Shown one piece after another: positions 22,101-35,900 of a stretch of 64,000 nucleotides of DNA (its first letter is position 1; each line of letters begins with the position of its first letter). Source of the DNA: Bretschneidera sinensis (lineage: Eukaryota > Streptophyta > Magnoliopsida > Brassicales > Akaniaceae); the NCBI GenBank assembly GCA_023935145.1, contig CM043700.1:33823456-33887455 (forward strand), written 5' to 3'. Under the pieces are notes generated by a model. The model did no database searches. It was not told the DNA's origin and saw only the letters and a list, made by a program, of their open reading frames with translations. Both the position numbers and the translations under genes were made by a program.

Positions 22101-24765
22101 AATCCCGAATAGCAACAAGAATCTCCTTGTCATCAAAGGGACGTTCGAGCCAACCCGCATCCACACCATCAATACATCCAGTATATGTGTTGTGTCTGAT
22201 GGAAACCAAGTGGCATATTTAAGCTATTCTAAGTCGTTTCTTAGAGATGGTGGAGTATGGGATGGCTAGTTCCTGAGTCACCTTTTCCCTATTACCTGTG
22301 ATACTAGAGCCATGCTACTTTGCAGTGCTATGCCACTTGAAAGTTGTTCAAGTCTGAAGTATAGTGCTATTGCTCTATTGCTTGCTATTTTACCTGCTGG
22401 CACATGTTGCCAATAAGAATTTCTTGGGTAGTCTTTTGAAACCAACTTATATTGCTGAAACAGAAGAGACATCAGAAAGGAGGTACCCAAAGAAAATGTC
22501 ACATTTATCTGTGCTGTGGATCCCATATAAATTTGGGGTCCAAATATGTTGTTTCCTAACAACAGCTCACCAAAATGTTCCCTACAAACAAAGGCGACCA
22601 ATTTGTTTTCTTTGCATCTGTCCTTGTCAATACAGACCACCAATGGTTTTCATCTTTAATTATTTCAACATGATATTGTTTCCTATGTGGCTAAAAGTCA
22701 GACTGATGGGTAACACTCCAGCATCAAGAGTAGCATACATTTGATTGATTCAGACCAAAATTTTAACTCTTTTTAAGTTGACCTAGAAGGTAAGTGAGTG
22801 TAGTTAAGTAATTTTGGTGAACAAGGCTGTCCAACTGTTTACCTTGCATATGCTTGGTTGGTGATTGGTCTCATTCAATTTCTGTTTTCCATGACTGACA
22901 GGGCATAATGGTACCATTAATGGCCAGGGTCAATCATGGTGGAAGAAGTATCGCCAAAAGCTTCTCAACAACACTAGGGGCCCTTTAGTGCAGATAATGT
23001 GGTCGAGTGACATTCTGATCACAAATATAACTTTGCGTGATTCCCCCTTTTGGACACTCCATCCGTATGACTGCAAGAATATAACAGTCAGGAATGTTAC
23101 CATCTTGGCTCCTATATTTGAAGCCCCTAACACTGATGGAATTGATCCTGGTAATTTTCTTAATTTTTTTCAATGGAATCTACGTTGAGCTAAATGGCTA
23201 TGGACCACAATTCGTGCTTCCAATAGGAGAGAAGGAAAAACCAAAGCTAAAATTGAACAGAAAATATTTAAGTGATGTCCAGACCAGATGTAGGGAAATG
23301 CTCCATTGCAGAGGCGTTACGGTTTCCCAATTCACATCATTGCATGGTCTGGTTTGATAATTATGGGAATGCATATGACGATTTCAGGAGATGTTGAAGC
23401 TAGGTTATGAAGAAAAAATTATTGAATTATGTCAATGGTGCGTGGCTGTTAGAATTGACTGGAGCTGAGAATGATTGGAAACAGGAAATATTATGTTGCA
23501 TGTTCAAATTCCCAAGCTGATTACTCTATTGTGTGTGAGCAAACTGCATTTCTTTTTTCGTTTACTCTCTTTTCCTCTTTCCTTTTGATACATTTATGAA
23601 CATCATAACAAGTTACAAATTATGTGACCTTGCGTTCTGTTGGGTCAAGCCCCAGGTCTCCGTAGACAAGTTACAGATTGATTTGCTGTTGTAATTTAGG
23701 TGTAGGAGAGTTCATTTGCTATCTTTCAGTCCATCGTGAATGTGACTAACTCTCAAATTTATCATGGTGAGCAGATTCATGTGAGGACATGGTAATTGAG
23801 GACTGTTACATTAGTGTGGGGGATGATGCCATTGCAATAAAGAGTGGCTGGGATCAGTATGGAATTGCTTATGGACGACCTTCAATGAACATTCTTATCC
23901 GTAATCTTATTGTTCGCTCTATGGTCAGGTGAAATTTCTTGTATTTTGCTTAAAACTTGGTCATTCATTGCCTGCTTGTTGCCATGTCTCAGAAGTATTT
24001 AATAATTGCATGCACTGCACGCATAACTTGGCCTATGTTTATTAACAAACTCCCCACCCCCTCCACTCCCAAGATACACACACACACCAAAGAAAGAAGA
24101 CTATCATGTTAGAGTACTGTACCAGAATGTAACTTCTACCATCTTATCACTTTTAGCTGTCCCAGCTTGTGGTAATTGTATTGTATGGCTTCCTTCCTTA
24201 GATAGTAACTGAGATCCCCTTGGCTGAACTATGCAACAGTGCTGGTGTATCAATAGGCAGTGAGATGTCTGGTGGGGTATCAAATGTCACTGTGGAGAAC
24301 CTCCTTGTGTGGGACTCACGGCGTGCAGTTCGGATCAAGACTGCCCCTGGAAGGGGTGGATATGTACGAAATATTACCTACCGGAATCTGACATTTGACC
24401 ATGTCCGAGTGGGGATTGTTATTAAGACGGACTACAATGAACACGCTGATGAAGATTTCGATCCAAAAGCTCTTCCAACACTCGAGGACATTAGCTTCAC
24501 AGGGATCCATGGTCAAGGAGTTCGGGTGCCAGTACGTATCCATGGAAGTGAAGAAATCCCGTTGAGAAATGTGAGTTTCCAGGATATGTCAGTGGGGTTA
24601 ACATACAAGAAAAAGCATATATTCCAGTGTGCCTTTGTTCAAGGTCGTGTAATAGGGACCATTTTCCCTGCACCTTGCGAGAATCTTGATAGGTATGATG
24701 AGCAAGGACAGCTAGTTGAGCGCTCTGCATCGCAGAATGTAACAGACATAGATTATGATTTCTGA
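16196..24765 (+). CDS. Membrane-anchored GH28 / pectin-lyase-fold protein, polygalacturonase-like (494 aa, 5 exons)
   Basis: Exons 16196-16630, 18959-19079, 22902-23150, 23775-23928, 24240-24765; all introns GT-AG and the phase closes to one 494-residue frame. A short cytosolic N terminus precedes a signal-anchor helix at about 32-50 ([17 protein letters not shown]), predicting a type II Golgi or plasma-membrane protein. The beta-helix starts near [14 protein letters not shown]28 motifs: NTDGID (262-267), [10 protein letters not shown] (284-293) and RIKT (351-354). The usual G-H-G motif is S-A-G here (320-322), so the catalytic-region His is absent; I recall related plant members with the same [13 protein letters not shown] form, so this is probably clade-typical. 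Activity on pectin is uncertain. Intron 2 is 3.8 kb because of an antisense LINE. Confidence 0.92.
17330..17480. repeat. Dispersed AAGCTTGAGCTCAAG-rich repeat in intron 1
   Basis: A patch built of variants of the near-palindrome AAGCTTGAGCTC. Similar patches occur in the UBP1 intron at about 59880-59960 and 60750-60900. Probably an old transposon-derived repeat; the class is not identified. Confidence 0.55.
19580..22180 (-). mobile_element. LINE in intron 2 of the GH28-like gene, antisense
   Basis: A T-run at 19580 (the A tail on the - strand) starts a LINE read right to left. Palm and fingers remain at 21797-22160 ([24 protein letters not shown]), the [20 protein letters not shown] and LLFADEG blocks at 21369-21617, the thumb [11 protein letters not shown] at 20968-21342, and the zf-RVT region at 20359-20634 (LWYDTWW). 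Frames are broken. No endonuclease was recognised, so it is 5'-truncated. No target duplication was found, so the right end is approximate. It enlarges the intron, but the exon phases on both sides are intact. Confidence 0.85.
20661..21112 (-). repeat. Tandem duplication (period 227 bp) inside the intronic LINE
   Basis: 20661-20884 and 20888-21112 are two near-identical copies of one LINE segment, both from GAGCTTTGTTGAG to TTTTAATGAGAGTAA. They differ at scattered bases, so the duplication is not very recent. Confidence 0.85.
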
Positions 24766-26705
24766 CATGGTGTCTGGTTTGCCATCTGCGGAACCTTTCT
24801 TCACAGAGAGGTCAAAAGACTTCATTGTATGTCTGTATGAGGTAACTTGGGTAGAGCTGTGGAGGTGGTTGGAGCAGTTGGTCTCCCTGTTACGCTCTTT
24901 TGTATGTTTTTTTCACTCCATTATTATAATCTTCACTTTATGGAGTTGTATATACGGGGAATCTTCAGCTGTTTACGCGTTCACGAGGTTACTGAAATGA
25001 TAGCTCACCGTTTTACACTATCAATCCAAAAAAAATTCGGCTCCAGAGCAAGTAGATGATCCTTGTGCTTAATTTCTGCGTCTCTGAGCTTCTTTTGGTT
25101 CAATTTCTCAATATTAGGACGTGCATGCAATCAGTTTGATTCGATTTCATACAACGTTAGCATTGCCATGGGGACATGGTATTTACAAAAGTAGTGAATT
25201 CCGTGCTTTATTTTTTTTCTGTTTTCCCTTGCCATACAAAAGTTGAACTTGAACATACTGTTGAGTGCCAAAAAAAGAATCCTTGATCTTTTAATTTTTA
25301 AAGAAATATTTCGATCTTGCAACCTTTATTAGAAGTGGTTTAAGTTGGAGACCTCCACCCCAATCCCTTTCGAACAGTAAAATTTAAATCCTCCCAAATG
25401 GGATGAGATTTCACAATTTCTGGATAAAACACAAATTTATTCATTGGTTTAGTTCTAGTCTTAGTTAGAATCCAACTTTCTAGTTATCAAATTGGATAAC
25501 CCATCCCAAAATATCATTGTGTACTTTGCAGTTCAATAGTTGTCGCTAACTTTCATCAAGAAAACCGACCGAAAAGCTAAGCATCACGTGCAATGCTTGT
25601 GGTGATTTTAATGTAGTTTTTGGTGACGAATTGCTTAGATTATGATCGAAATATATTTGGATTTTGGTTCAAATTGAAGATTTATTTTGTGACATTACAG
25701 AATGAATAATTGATAAACGAGTGAGATAACAAAAGATCATAAATGGGTTAATCTACTATTTAATTCTATATATATAAGAATTTAATTTAAAAAATTTAAT
25801 TTTCACTCAACTGACATCTAACAATGAGATTGAATTGTCAAATTTGTAAACAGAGAGAAAAGAAAAGTATACTTAAAGTTTATAATTACATAATTTATCT
25901 CTTTCCTCCCTCTAACGATGAGAAGTCAAATTGAACAAGAGGGTGTAACTATCCCACGTTCACACTGCCACTTCACCTCTTCCCCCTTCACCTTCTTCTA
26001 GAAACCTTCCCTCCCATTCTGTTCGCGGCAATTCTTGCATGCACTTGGAGCGACACGTTACTTTCAGATTGGTGAAAATTTAATGATAATTTTTAAAAAA
26101 AATTATTATTAACTTTAATTAAATTTATACAGACATAATCAATAAAAAAATTTAAAATTAACAATCCAATTTTTATCGATTTAAAAACAACGTGCACCGC
26201 TGAATGCAAACAAGAATTTCAACCTATAGTTTTTCTCAGTTAGATGGCGCTTTCCTCTTGTTCAAGTGGAACCAGCAATTACAGGCTGGCAATTAATCTA
26301 TGCAAATTGCAAGGTGATGATGAAAGCCAAATACTGTCCTTTTTAATTAGAAACAATAATGTAAAAAAAAAACAAAACATTCCACAAGACTAAAAAAGAA
26401 AAAAAGTAACAAAAAATTATTCAATAATCCCGGAATATCAATGTAACACTCCGTTTAATTTAAATGAATTTTATAATTTTTGTAAAATTTATTTAAATTC
26501 TATAAATTGTTGTGTTTGGTTTATTAATAAAATTAGAAAGATAAAATTATCTTTCTCTTTTATTTAAGAGAAAGATAAAATGAATTAAAACATGATGTAA
26601 TTAAGGGTATTAAGTAAAATTTAAAAAATGAGTTGAATTCTTAATTGATCCAAAACACAAAGTTCGTTTCAATTCTACAGACACCAAACATTAAAATTCA
26701 TTTGA

Positions 26706-26807
26706 GTTCATTTGCAAATGAATTTTAATTTTAATTTATTTAAAAATAAAATGTAAGTTCATTTATAAATAAATTTTAATTTTAATTTATTTAAAAATAA
26801 ATTAAAT
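26706..26807. repeat. 51-bp tandem duplication
   Basis: Two adjacent units starting GTTCATTT share the core AATTTTAATTTTAATTTATT. It lies in a larger AT-rich patch with many partly inverted TTTAAAT motifs (26450-26850), which may be an old MITE. Confidence 0.7.
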
Positions 26808-27045
26808 TCTTTATTTGAGTTCATTCTAAACTGAACATAAATTTATATTATAATAAGCTCCACTAGAATACAAATAAATAGCTTAGTGGCTCAGGAGAAT
26901 AGAAAACATTTTTGTTATCATTTTAAGTTAAAATGATTAGGGGGATCCCCTGTTTAGGAGACAATTTGGCATGCATTTCACCATTAATGGCTCGTCCATA
27001 ATTTATTTCCCCTCTGTAAGACAATTGTAAACAATCTATTAATTC

Positions 27046-27047
<2 letters not shown>

Positions 27048-27086
<39 letters not shown>
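27048..27086. repeat. (TA)n microsatellite
   Basis: About 19 uninterrupted TA units. Confidence 0.95.
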
Positions 27087-27090
<4 letters not shown>

Positions 27091-27771
27091 TAAAACCAGT
27101 GTGAGACTTGGTCAACATCACCATTAATTATCATGATGAAGCATCCGAAAATTTGAAATCATAGTTTAAGATTAAATTATTGTATTAACCTCATAGTTGG
27201 TAGACCAAACACCAACATCATGTAAATTTAATTACGATATATGCATGAGATTTTAGTAGCCATACTCATTAGAGATTTTTCTAAACAATCTCCTCTATAT
27301 TAATTATTTCTTCCTTTTTCTCAATGGGTTCTGCGAGGAGTTTTTTATATGATATGTTTTCCACAATTTATTATAATAATATATGGAGTATTATCTTTTT
27401 TATATGGAAATTTATTAATATATCTTTGGCACAATTTAAGATTCTAATTTAATTCTTTTTATTTATTTATTAGTAAAGATTTCTATACAAAATTAAATGC
27501 ACTTCAATTATTTGTACAGCTGCAAGTTGGTGATATATTTTATAATTAGAAACATTCAATCTTCGCATATTCAAAGTGAACACATTTTAATATTCACAAG
27601 TTTAACTTGACTCAACACGAAGTTGGTTAGAATAATTTTTAAAGGAAAATTAGGAAAAACCCAATCGCAATAAAACAGATGTAACGCTATATAAGTTTAT
27701 TTATGAGAACAGGTTTAACAATAGTTTATTTTAAAATAATAATAAATAAATAAACCTCCAGCCTCTTCTAA

Positions 27772-27851
27772 GACATTTTGTTTATATTGTTCGGGTTGGT
27801 GTATGGTTTGCGACATTTTGTTTATATTGTCAGAGTTAGCGTAAGATTTAC
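27772..27851. repeat. 40-bp tandem pair
   Basis: GACATTTTGTTTATATTGT occurs at 27772 and again at 27812, each followed by a diverged GTT-rich half. Two units only. Confidence 0.65.
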
Positions 27852-29480
27852 GAGTCTAAATTTGTAGAACCTTTGAAGATCATGGGTTCAGGTTTTGTAC
27901 ACGTTTTGGGTCTAAGTTTTTTACTTGATGATTTAAGTTTGAGTCCATGAATAACCGTGGTTTTGCAGTAGGACGAAAACCCTAATTAGGCGTCTTAAAT
28001 TGCTTATATAGATATATACTCTCTATGTATTGAACGCATATTGAACGAGAGATTTGAGAGGTTGATTATAATAAAACTTTTGATAGGATGTAATTTTATT
28101 CGGAAGTGAACTTAAGTATGTCATGTTTTATTATTTTTTTTATGTTTATTATTTGTATGATTGATAGGTCTCGAATCATTCATATATAAAATAAATTTTA
28201 ATAATTAATTTATCAGTTATTTAAAATATAAATAAAATCACTTGAGTAAAGTAAGTCGCATGGATAGCTCATTTTTTTTTTTCTTTCTAAAATCTTATTC
28301 AAGTAAACATCACACCTAAGGAAAAGGAAAAAAAAAAAAGAAACGGTTACCTATAAGACTAATTAACAACTTATATCAACTCCAAAAAAAAAATACTCAT
28401 ATAACTCAATCGACCTATTTGCTCTCAAGTACTCTCCATTCTCTTTATTGCTTCTTTGAAAAATTTATTAAGCAAGTCACAAGTAGGCATCGTACACGGG
28501 TGGATCCACGTGGGGTAGTGGGATCATCCTTCATTTAATTTTGAAAAATAAAAATAAATATTATATATATTTAAAATTATCCCATTAAAATAAATAAATT
28601 ACAAGTATTAAAAATTACTTAAAGCTAATGTAAATTTTTTTTCATATACTTTTTTTTTGAGTTTGTGTATAAATCATATAGTTTTAATATAAAATACCCA
28701 CAAAGTACTTAATGTATAAAACTTTTTATCTTATTAGAAAAATACAAATATTCTCTAAACAAGTGTTTTTGTGTAAATCGCACTTTTTCAACGAGTATCA
28801 TCGAAAAAAACTACCACCACCAAGTCAAAAATTGTCAGATCTACCGAATCATCAAACCGCATTAGCATAATTCTGCCACAATCAGCCGCATGCGCCCTTC
28901 ACATTGTCGACCGAGCTTGAGGTTGATCATCGATCACTCATTTTCTAAGTAAAAGAACAGAGAAAAAATTTAAAATATTCTAAAAAATCTTTACTTTGAT
29001 AATATGTCAAAAAATAGTAAGAGGCATTGTGGTCAAAAAAGGTTAAGCCGCAATGCTAACTTAGGTCCAAAGTAGTTGTTAGAAAAAATCATTTAAAATA
29101 GTATTAAAGGGTTGTTTGAAAACCCAAAATGTATTAGTTTAAATCTAAATGTTATGATTTAAACATAAATGTGTGATTTAAATCCAAATGTTGTAATTTA
29201 AACAAAAATGAGTCAGATTTTTTAAATATTTTTTTAACATACACGATCGGTCCATTAAAAACTAACAGACATGATTGTAAGGCTCTCATTAAATCTGAAA
29301 ATTTTTGAAAAATATGACTTTTCATAACCTTTTGAAAATGTGCTTCTACACCTAGAAATACTCATCACTCCCCACTTCAAAATACAATTCGTTTTTCATT
29401 CTTTCTTCTCTCTTTTTTCTCTTAAAATTCTCCCATAATATTTCGGTATTTCAAAGCAGAATTCAATTGGAAGTTATTTA

Positions 29481-31990
29481 GAGTTTGATGTCTACAGGCT
29501 TCAAGTTTGAGACTTGGTTGTATCTTGGAAGACTATTCATCTGTAACTCATAGCAAACTTGTTTATACAAATTGGGGCGAATAAACCCTTAAAGACAGTG
29601 ATTAATTCACACCTCTAAGTTTTGATTCTCATATTTTGTTCTCGTTTAGAAAATTTTACAACAATTTTAAGGCTTTATTTTTGTCCAATAGAGACAGAAT
29701 CATTCAAAGTGATGAATCAAGACTTCGTCAAGCTGGACAAATTCGATGGAAATAATTTCAGTCGGTGGCAAACCAAGTCCCTAAGGAAGGAGAGCAGCCT
29801 CAAACAGCAGTGATCGAACAATTAACTACAGAAAAAAGAAAAGAGGGGAGAACAAGTTGCTATGTCATAGGTATATTCTCAATATATTGTCAGATCACTA
29901 GTACAATCTATTCATTGACATTAATTATGTGAAATCAAGATTTGATTAATTTCCTGGGAAAATAAAAGGTACACTTGAATTTTTTTTTTTCTGCACACTT
30001 GTTTACACAAACATTAAAGTGAAGATGGCTTGTGATTTTAGAGATTAAATTTTAAGTTTGCGTGCATATATAAAAGATGAGGTTTAACCATGAAAACTTT
30101 TGATTGCAACAGTAATTTTGTACTGTTACAAGTGAAGCAGTTGGCAATAAAATTTTATTTGAAATTATAACATGTCATTTAAGATCTTGTTTTATTTGTC
30201 ATGGTTGTTCTGATACCTTTTACACAAAGGGAAATGTAATTTGCTTTTGTATACAGTGGTATGCAAATTTAATTATTTTAAAAATGAAAGTGGATGTGGA
30301 ATATATTTGAGGATGGCAATAACATGTCAATTCGTTTGGTTTGATTTATTAAAGTTGTGAGGCCATTTGGCATGTATGCATTTAAATTTATAATTTAATG
30401 TTATTTGGTTGATTAAATTATTTAGTGACACTATAAATTTACATGAGATATTAAATTGAGAATTATTATAAATTTATAGTAAAGTCACTATGAACATTTA
30501 TTGCTATAGCTTATTTATGTGCATGAGTTATTGTCAAATAAATTTTGACTTTAAAAGACATGGTTATATATATGTCTAGTAGGAATGATATAAAATCTCT
30601 AGATTTATTCATAAAAAATTAATGTTCAAATAGCAGTATATTGTTTGAGATGTTACTGTTACATATAACAAACATGAAGTTAATAAATTTATATGTTTGT
30701 GTGTATGTCTTTAAGACATAATATGAATACGAGTAACATTGTGTTGAAGTACAATGATAAAGGTTGCTTTTGGTTTGTGCATAGAAAACTCACATGATTA
30801 ATTGATGCATGTGTAAGAAGAATTAATTGTAGATGCACACACGAAAAATGACATTTCTAGAAGTGGTGAGTGAGGACGCCATATAACTCGAATATTGTGA
30901 TCACCATAAGTGCTATTGTATGTGTTTCTTAATGAAAAATACATGGTGATGTATATAGTACTATTGAACAAAGATCCTAATAATGAATCAGAGAGTCTGA
31001 CCATTTGTTTCAAACAAAGTAAGAGTCTTTGTACTGATAAATGTGTGAGTGTAGGGTTTTAATATTCAATATCAAACATGAGCTTCATTTGCATGATTCA
31101 ATACCTTAAGCATACTTGTTTATGGTTATATTGAATAGTAACATGTGTATTCAGAAATAACACATGTAGTAGAAATGTGGGGATCATTTCGTTGTTTAAC
31201 AATGAAATAATTAATTTCTTATTGTTGTTAATGTAAAGAATTTTTTTATATATTTTAAATGTGGGGTATTAATTATATTATAGAATACCATAAATATATG
31301 TGAAAATTTGTTGAAATCTTGAAACTTATATGGTTGATATGAGTGAAACCAATAAATACACTTTATGAAAATTAAGGTGAGAAAACTTAGTAGGGGTTAT
31401 ACTTTGAGTACTTTATAGTGCATTACAAGAATACAAATTTACTAGAATTTTTGGTTACCTAGAAGAAATTATAGATTTGATTTGAACCAGTTATATCAAG
31501 AGGATACACTGATGCCATGGTAATCCAGTTGTATCAAGAGGATACACCGATGCTAGTTAGATGACGAAAGTAAGAAATATAAAATATCTAGGAGGAGGTG
31601 ATGTTTCTTGGAAGAGCAAGAAACAAACATTTTTGTCTCATACAATGAAATCCAAATTAATTGCCTCGACAACAACTGAGAAAAAAATGCTGAATGGATT
31701 AATTAGAAATTTATTGTTGGGAATAAATTTTGTGGCCACATTCTATGCATTTAAAATCCATACTTTATGATAATATAGTTTTGTGAGAGGTACCTTAAAT
31801 AGTATGTCTAGACACATCAGTCTTAGACATGAGTATGTGAGACAATTGATATAAGATGATATCATTACAATTATTTATGTAAAGTCAAGTAAGAACTTGA
31901 CAGATTCATTTACTAAGGCACTCATAAGAGACCTAGTAAGTAATACATCTAGAAAGATGTGGCTTAAACTATTTAAAAGTCAGCAGTGAT
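29481..31990 (+). mobile_element. Decayed copia-type retrotransposon
   Basis: A Gag start is visible at 29709 (NQDFVKLDKFDGNNFSRWQ), equivalent to the copia Gag N terminus. The far end of pol is visible at 31547-31990: GGGDVSWKSKKQTFLSHTM of the RNase H, then, in other frames, SRHIxLRHEYVRQLI and YVKSSKNLTDSFTKAL. Most of pol between them is deleted or unrecognisable. No paired LTRs were identified, so both limits are approximate. Inactive. Confidence 0.75.
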
Positions 31991-32600
31991 GGCAACCCAA
32001 CCTAATGCTAGTAGACCACTAGCTTTATTAGGAGTGAGCTTCACAAGCTCAGTGAATTAAATTTACTATAAGTACTTGATTATATACTTCCAGTCACATA
32101 TTATAATTTAATCTTTTCTAATTTACCAATATAAATTATCTATTTCTACACATATAATCATTTAATCTTTTAAATAATCTTCTCATAATCATTCATCTAT
32201 TATCTCGTATAAATCAATAATAACATCCTATTATAATTTCAATAATTTATCAATTTCATCTTAAATTAATCATCAAACATATCAATTTTTCTTCTCATAT
32301 ATTTAACATATTGAGATTATCAATTTAACATCATTATTTATCTCGTTATGAGGTTCACAGCATATAATCAATCAATCAAATAAATTTTTATCATATCATA
32401 TTGTCATATTTCTTTCTCATCATATTTGTCTCTCTGTGAGACTCATTTGTCTATCAGTAAATTCACAATCAATAATGATACTTTAGCATCTCAAACAATA
32501 ATAATTAATATTTAAAACAAATGCAATATATGAATTTAAATTTATTAGATTATTTCATATTATTATTTGAGAACGTTTTCCCACATGTCGACATGTTTTA
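31991..32600. other. AT-rich intergenic DNA
   Basis: No coding similarity or clear repeat structure. Short ATCATAT and TTTATC motifs recur. It leads directly into the minisatellite. Confidence 0.5.
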
Positions 32601-32850
32601 GTTTAGACCGGCTGCCTTCCCGGTTCTTTATTTTAAGTTAGATCATTTGTCTTCCCGGTTCTTTTATTTTCAGCTAGACCAGCTGTCTTCTCTATTTTTT
32701 TATTTTCATTTAGACCGACTGCCTTCCCGATTCTTTTATTTTCAGCTAGATTGACTACCTTCCCGAGTCTTTTATTTTCATTTAAACCGGCTGTCTTCCC
32801 AATTCTTTTATTTTCATTTAAAACGTCTGTTTTCCCGGTTCTTTTTATTT
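32601..32850. repeat. 36-bp minisatellite, about seven units
   Basis: Units of 36 bp centred on CTTCCCGGTTCTTTTATTTT repeat nearly seven times. Because 36 is divisible by three, the - strand stays open and reads as a 12-residue repeat of the form LNENKRIGKTAG. Further partial units with a flanking AACAATAATATGAAAACAA motif follow at 32858-32940. There is no evidence that the peptide is made. Confidence 0.9.
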
Positions 32851-32940
32851 CATGTATATGAACAATAATATGAAAACAACACCAGCTGCCTTCTTGGTCT
32901 TTTATTTTATGCATATAAACAATAATATGAAAACAAGCAT

Positions 32941-35900
32941 TCAATTTAGCTATCCAACTCTTTCTCAAAATTATTATTTTTATCATATTCATTAAATTAT
33001 CTCCTCATATATCATATCAAATTATCAATCATAGCTTGTCAAGAATTTCATTTATTAATTCATTATATATTCCATCAACTCATTATTTTATTAATATTAC
33101 TTCTCATATAATAAATTTTGAACATATCAATTATTCATATAATATCAATTAACCAACTTTCATATATTATCCAATCATTATAGTTCAAATATCATCACTT
33201 TATATTTCATATTTATCTCGATTATTAAAAGTAAATCTAACTCACCACGTAACACTTAAAGCTACCCGTGGACCACCTCATTGCCTTTAATGCTCCTTTC
33301 AGCAATTCCACTCGATTGCTGATCGTCAACACCTGACATAATATTTATATTAAAATTTCTGATTTATTTTTCAGTTCTTTCATAATTCATATCCTTTAAA
33401 TTTTTACATCAAATTCCGGGTAATTTTATGTATGCATAATTTCAAAAATAAAATTTACATTATTACCTTTTGTTTTTCATAAAGCTTCCCTCAAATCTCT
33501 TTAAAATTCTTCCATAACTTTTATCAAAATTTCAATATTTGAACCTTTCTTTGAGTCCCCGGGTGTTTAAAGAAAGATAATAATTTAAATTGAAAAAAAA
33601 AAACAAACAAAATTTTGTAGGAAAATAATAAAACAAAAACCAAAAACTACATTTTATATTAACTTTTCTACCTACCACCACCGTCTTCATATTGTGCTGT
33701 GCAACATGCACTTCTTTGCATGTCTGCGGCTTACACCTGGACTCCAGGTGTTTGCACCTAATATTTTTTCTTTCTTATCCTCCCATGTTACACTTGGATG
33801 TTCAATTTTTTTTTAAAAAAAATTTATTTTATTTAATAATAAATTTTTCATATATATTATTTTAATTTCATATCATATTTGTCGAATTATATTTTTACCT
33901 TTACTTTAAGAACACAAGTATTACATTACAACATGCCTTTAAATCTTGATTATTACGTTCTGTTTTCATTCACACTTATGATGTCAACCAATATCCAGCC
34001 ATAATGGTCTTTCTGCATATATTTTTTAAGCAACTATATATATATCGTTTGAAAGGATAAAACTGGTTCACCAAATAATGAGAAAAAGAAAATAAAATTT
34101 GTATTGTCAAAAATTGATCAACATTGATTAATGCACACATAAAAAAGATAATCATCCTGTTGATCCCACGGGTCCTAGTAATACTCATTTCATAATCAAT
34201 CAAGTTGCAAATGTTAGATTTGGTAAAGATCGATCAAAATTAGAATTATACTCTACATGATGCAAATGGGTCGATGGGCAATGGCTAACTTACGGGTAAT
34301 TGATGGGATATAACAACCACTTGGTCACATGAAGTACAGAAAACGCGACAAAATATCATCGTCAAGAATAAGAAAATCTTAGCTATCTGCCAATTTTCAC
34401 CATCTGCTAATTAAAGGTTCGTCCTAATTTAGTAGTATGATATAATACCAATAATGGTTCACCATGGTGGTCCATTACCACATGTGCGGGTCTATTTCAT
34501 GATCAATGTCATTGCTTAGTTTTCAACAGCCTACCACAAGTTCCTTCCCTCTGCATTAAAACCTCAACAAAACAAACGGACCACTCTTATTTTCACCAGG
34601 CCTTACTTCCATTTGTACCCATTTGCATTAAAACGGCTACCATAAGCTACCTTATTTCCTCTAGATACCGTCCAAATGAGCACAACTATATAAACCATAT
34701 ATATCTGTGATCGATTTGGATCACATGTAATTACAGAAGTTAGATTAATAATTGATAGAGATTACATTAATTATTTTTTTCATATTTTATTAATTTAACC
34801 TTTAATAAATTACTATAACGAATTAAATGTCAAATGTGATTCAATTTGAGTGTCTCAATTGATAGTATGTTTATCTTTACTACTTCGAAATATATGCCCT
34901 TCGTCATCTAAAAAGAGATCTAAATAACAAAATAAAAATAGAAACATTTATCACTCATAAAGGAGGGTTATTAACATTAGAAACAAATGCTAATTGATCT
35001 TACACTTATTATATGGGTAGCTAATTTATATATAAGTTAACATTATGCTCTATATTTACCAAATTATATCATTTTGGAAAGTAAAAAATTATATACCCAA
35101 AGACGAAGTCTACTCACGGTCATCTGAGAGTGTGATCTATCTCATATTTTTTAGTTGCAATTCACTGCTAAATTTTGCATATATGTTGAAAATTCAATTT
35201 TCGATCTAGTGGTGATGTAAATTTCTGATAAAAGTCACTAGAAAATATCATATCCTAAAAAGTATGTCCTCAATTCACAACAGGAAGGCTCAATGGAAGG
35301 TGGTGTATATCTCATACTGTAAATCTCAGCGAGCTCTTTCCAACTATATTGAGTGTGCACTTTTTCGATCACCGATTGACTCGATATCGCAAAAAAATAT
35401 CCAAAAGTGAAAAAAATTAAATCAATGGATTGAGTGAATTATTTAATTACCCTTCTATTTGCGTTAGAGAAATATGAATTCTTAATGATATTTTGGTTCA
35501 GAAAAATTAGAGCACAATGCTAATTTACATCTATAGTAAGGTAAGTTAGCAATTCCCTTTTTATTATATGGAGTACTACTTTAAAATATTAATTAAAATA
35601 ACACGTCTTGTGCACATGTTGTGCACCCGCATAAAACATGCATATTTTTTACAATTGTAAATTAAAATAACAATAACTATCATCCTTAAAGTTAGACCAA
35701 AATTCATAAATAGTAAAGTAAGGGATGGATTTAATACCACTATTATTGATTATGATAGGATTTTTACACTGAAAATTCGTCTAAAATCCATTAATTGGGA
35801 ATTAAACTCTTAATTCCACAAAAACATCAAGAAAAAATATAAAACAATAATTTAAGCAAAGAATAGTAGAAGAACGAACACATAAAATTTAATGCCTGTT

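Larger units (their letters stand above)
24766..29480. other. Gene-poor AT-rich DNA
   Basis: Contains the 3' UTR of the GH28-like gene at its left edge and no coding similarity beyond. It holds a 51-bp tandem pair (26706-26807), an AT microsatellite (27048-27086), a 40-bp tandem pair (about 27772-27851) and many homopolymer runs. Confidence 0.6.

Noticed and set aside
33733..33751. Perfect 9-bp inverted repeat ACACCTGGA C TCCAGGTGT
   Set aside because: Too short to call a functional site; no terminator or operator logic applies in this AT-rich plant DNA.
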